Part shown: positions 42,646 through 44,475 of the stretch, in pieces
Layout of the letters: every line of letters begins with the position of its first letter
Numbering within the stretch: the stretch's first letter is position 1
Assembly: GCF_946886105.1 (NCBI RefSeq)
Contig: NZ_CAMPHV010000046.1
Coordinates: forward strand, 1-44,475
Reading direction: 5' to 3'
DNA from: an uncultured Pseudomonas sp.
GTDB lineage: Bacteria; Pseudomonadota; Gammaproteobacteria; Pseudomonadales; Pseudomonadaceae
DNA: 44,475 nucleotides
Notes under the pieces: generated by a model
The model's database searches: none
Told to the model about the DNA's origin: nothing
Seen by the model: only the letters and a program-made list of their open reading frames with translations
Translations under genes and position numbers: made by a program

Positions 42646-43200
42646 ATGCTGTGGTTGCAGGCTGTGGGGCTGTTGTCGGGGTCGCTGCTGTTGATCGGGA
42701 TTTCCTGGCGGTCGCTACGCCGCCCGCATTCCCACGGTTTTTATCGCTTCTTCGCCTGGGAGGCGATGCTGGGGTTGCTGGTGGCAAACGCGCCGGCCTG
42801 GTTCGAAAACCGCTTCGCGGCGCACCAGTTGCTCTCCTGGGCGCTGTTGTTCGCCTCGCTGCTGGTGTTGTTTCTCGGCCTGCATCAGTTGCGCAGCGCC
42901 GGCCGCCCCGATGCCCGCCGCGACGACGCCGAACTGTTCGCCTTCGAGCGCACGTCGCAGTTGGTCAGCAGCGGAATTTTTCGCTACATCCGCCATCCAC
43001 TGTATTGCTCGCTGCTGTTGCTGGCATGGGGCATTTGCTGGAAGCAGGTCAATGGCCTGACGGTCGGGTTGGCGTTGTTTGCCAGTCTTATGCTCTACCT
43101 GACCGCGAAACGCGACGAGGCCGAATGCCTGGCCTATTTCGGCGATGCCTATGCGCGCTATATGCAGCGCAGCCGAATGTTTATTCCCTGGCTTTTCTAG
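42646..43200 (+). CDS. Isoprenylcysteine carboxyl methyltransferase (ICMT/PEMT)-like protein
   Basis: A 184-residue integral membrane protein with four or five helices and the ICMT C-terminal motifs: GIFRYIRHPLYCS and the final EAECLAYFGDAYARYMQRSR before FIPWLF. These bind S-adenosylmethionine in the ICMT family. The ATG at 42646 has AAAGGAG nine bases upstream. It is divergent from the dehydratase with 127 bases between. In Streptomyces an ICMT-like enzyme (SrsB) O-methylates alkylresorcinols, so a role in the same cluster is possible. The alternative is an unrelated lipid or amine methyltransferase belonging to the estA side. Confidence 0.85.
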   Translation: MLWLQAVGLLSGSLLLIGISWRSLRRPHSHGFYRFFAWEAMLGLLVANAPAWFENRFAAHQLLSWALLFASLLVLFLGLHQLRSAGRPDARRDDAELFAFERTSQLVSSGIFRYIRHPLYCSLLLLAWGICWKQVNGLTVGLALFASLMLYLTAKRDEAECLAYFGDAYARYMQRSRMFIPWLF

Positions 43201-43314
43201 GCGTATTCAGCTGTTCGATCGGCCCTCACCCATTTGGGGTGTGGGCATCGTTGTGCCCCGTTCTCTTTAGCCTGCTTAGCCAGCCTACCGGCAAACAAAA
43301 TAAGAGGGAGCACG

Positions 43315-44475
43315 ATGAAACCCAGTCTGAAACTTCTCACCGCCGTCGTATTGCTGGCGGGTCTGTCCACCGCGCAAGCCATGCCTTATTCACAATTCAT
43401 CGTATTCGGCGATTCGCTCAGCGACAGCGGGCAATTCCCTGATCTCGGTAGCCCCTTGGCGGGCGGTTTCCCCACTGGGGGCGCGCGTTTTACCAACCGC
43501 ACCGGTCCGACCTACCAGCACGACAACAGCGAATACTACGCCGAGGTATATACCCAGCGTCTTGCCTCATCGCTTGGCCTTCAGGCGCTGCCTTCCACGC
43601 CGCTGCTGCCCCAGGCGTTGACCGGTAACGCCGACGGTAGCAACTATGCGGTGGGGGGATACACGACCGCGCAGATATTGGCCTCGGTTACCAATAGCAA
43701 TGGCTCGGTGGTGAGCGCGGGCCCTGGCGGTACACGGACTCGCAACGGCTATCTGATCGATGTGCCAAAGGTCGATGCCAGTACCTTGTTCTACCTCAAC
43801 GGTGGTGGCAACGATGTGCGCAACGGTGTGATCGTCGATCAGGCCACTGCGGCCATTTCCGCCGGCAACCTGGTGGCCGCCGTGGCTGCGCTGCAGGCCG
43901 CCGGTGCGCGCACTATCGTCGTTGCAGATCTGCCTGATGTGGGCGCGACGCCGGAAAGCACGATGCTGGGAGCCGGAACCGTCGCTGCCCGCTCCACCGC
44001 CTCGGCGCTGTTCAATCAGCAGCTGGCCGCACAGCTGTCCGCCTTGGGCGGCAACGTCATTCGCTTGAACCTGCGCGGTCTGCTGGCCGAAGTGCAGGGC
44101 GATCTGGCCTCTTTTGGCTTCGATGCCGGTATCGTGCATACGGCGGTGTGTTTCGATGGTGATCCTCTCATCGGCGCTGAATGTAACGCTGACCCGACCT
44201 GGGGAATCGACAGTCCCACTGCCGACCCGAGCAAGCTGCTGTTCAACGACGGCATTCACCCCTCGGCGGCCACCCATCAGATTATCGCCGACTACATCCA
44301 CTCGATCCTCGCCGCGCCCTGGGAAATCAGCCTGTTGCCGGAAATGGCCATGGCCAGTCTTAACGGTCACCAGCAGCAGTTGCGCAGCGAATGGCAATCC
44401 GAGCGTGGTGCCTGGCAGGCCGAGGGGCAATGGCGCAGTTTCGTCAGCGCCAGCGGCATGCGGCAGGAATTCCAG
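43315..44475 (+). CDS. estA: EstA-like autotransporter GDSL esterase (partial, 3' end outside window)
   Basis: Outer-membrane esterase whose catalytic passenger stays on the cell surface; in P. aeruginosa EstA affects rhamnolipid production, motility and biofilm. Only the first 387 codons are in the window; the C-terminal barrel is cut off. A signal peptide (LLTAVVLLAGLSTAQA) is followed by the SGNH/GDSL motif FGDSLSDSGQFPD, then GGGND and the Asp-His block FNDGIHPSAATHQ. The region before the edge, WEISLLPEMAMASLNGHQQQLRSEW, matches the EstA linker into the barrel. The ATG at 43315 has GAGGGAG. The gene follows the ICMT-like gene by 114 bases, where an imperfect hairpin (CCCTCACCC/GGGTGTGGG, about 43223-43245) is seen. 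Confidence 0.95.
   Translation, partial: MKPSLKLLTAVVLLAGLSTAQAMPYSQFIVFGDSLSDSGQFPDLGSPLAGGFPTGGARFTNRTGPTYQHDNSEYYAEVYTQRLASSLGLQALPSTPLLPQALTGNADGSNYAVGGYTTAQILASVTNSNGSVVSAGPGGTRTRNGYLIDVPKVDASTLFYLNGGGNDVRNGVIVDQATAAISAGNLVAAVAALQAAGARTIVVADLPDVGATPESTMLGAGTVAARSTASALFNQQLAAQLSALGGNVIRLNLRGLLAEVQGDLASFGFDAGIVHTAVCFDGDPLIGAECNADPTWGIDSPTADPSKLLFNDGIHPSAATHQIIADYIHSILAAPWEISLLPEMAMASLNGHQQQLRSEWQSERGAWQAEGQWRSFVSASGMRQEFQ

Noticed and set aside
1..44475. tRNA, rRNA, riboswitch, integrase or phage genes
   Set aside because: Both strands were read for such signals between the genes; none was seen, so the accessory blocks cannot be called a classical genomic island from this window.

Overview
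The window reads as a chromosomal segment of a Pseudomonas species. It is GC-rich and carries the Pseudomonas housekeeping run glnA-thiI-typA, an EstA-type autotransporter esterase, fbp, a DUF2339/DUF3999 pair and a full set of alginate genes. From memory, P. aeruginosa keeps glnA, thiI, typA, fbp and estA in one neighbourhood and its alginate genes far away. The two large blocks between these markers therefore look like accessory material set into a conserved backbone. I cannot name the species.

Layout. Positions 1-5915: a DUF4124 protein (cut by the left edge), glnA behind a sigma-54/NtrC-type control region, thiI, and typA with a strong terminator. Positions 6163-8934: a 923-residue autotransporter with six N-terminal 20-21-residue repeats. 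Positions 8962-24946, minus strand: all twelve alginate structural genes in the order algD-algA-alg8-alg44-algK-algE-algI-algJ-algF-algX-algL-algG, which is not the usual algD-8-44-K-E-G-X-L-I-J-F-A. Positions 24947-25772: the algD upstream region with AlgR-like and sigma-22-like sites, then a YkgJ-type cysteine-cluster gene. Positions 26094-33788: DUF2339, DUF3999, fbp, DUF924, a small lipoprotein and a lipocalin. Positions 33792-42518: a DUF2141 gene, then two converging operons that together look like a small type II fatty acid/polyketide-style pathway. Positions 42646-44475: an isoprenylcysteine-methyltransferase-like protein and the start of an EstA-like esterase.

The alginate block is divergent as well as shuffled. 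The cytoplasmic precursor enzymes AlgA and AlgD look canonical, but the envelope proteins are far from those of P. aeruginosa. The AlgG-like protein has no DPHD epimerase motif, AlgK has no lipobox, and AlgL seems to lack the active-site Arg. The O-acetylation proteins (AlgI, AlgJ, AlgX) keep their catalytic residues. My inference is an alginate-type polymer that may be acetylated polymannuronate rather than G-containing alginate.

The second unusual system (34270-42518) has a plus-strand operon encoding a DarA-like flavodoxin-fold protein, a DarB-like KAS III, a small HTH-like protein and a BtrH-domain Cys acyltransferase. The facing minus-strand operon encodes a hotdog dehydratase, an ABC-2 exporter (ATPase and permease), an ACP, a complete ketosynthase and a Cys-less ketosynthase-like protein. 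They converge on a pair of long palindromic repeats. DarA/DarB are known to build 2,5-dialkylresorcinols. With a dedicated ACP/KS/dehydratase, an acyl-ACP transferase and an exporter, the cluster probably makes and exports a modified alkylresorcinol-type lipid. This combination does not match any characterised pathway I know.
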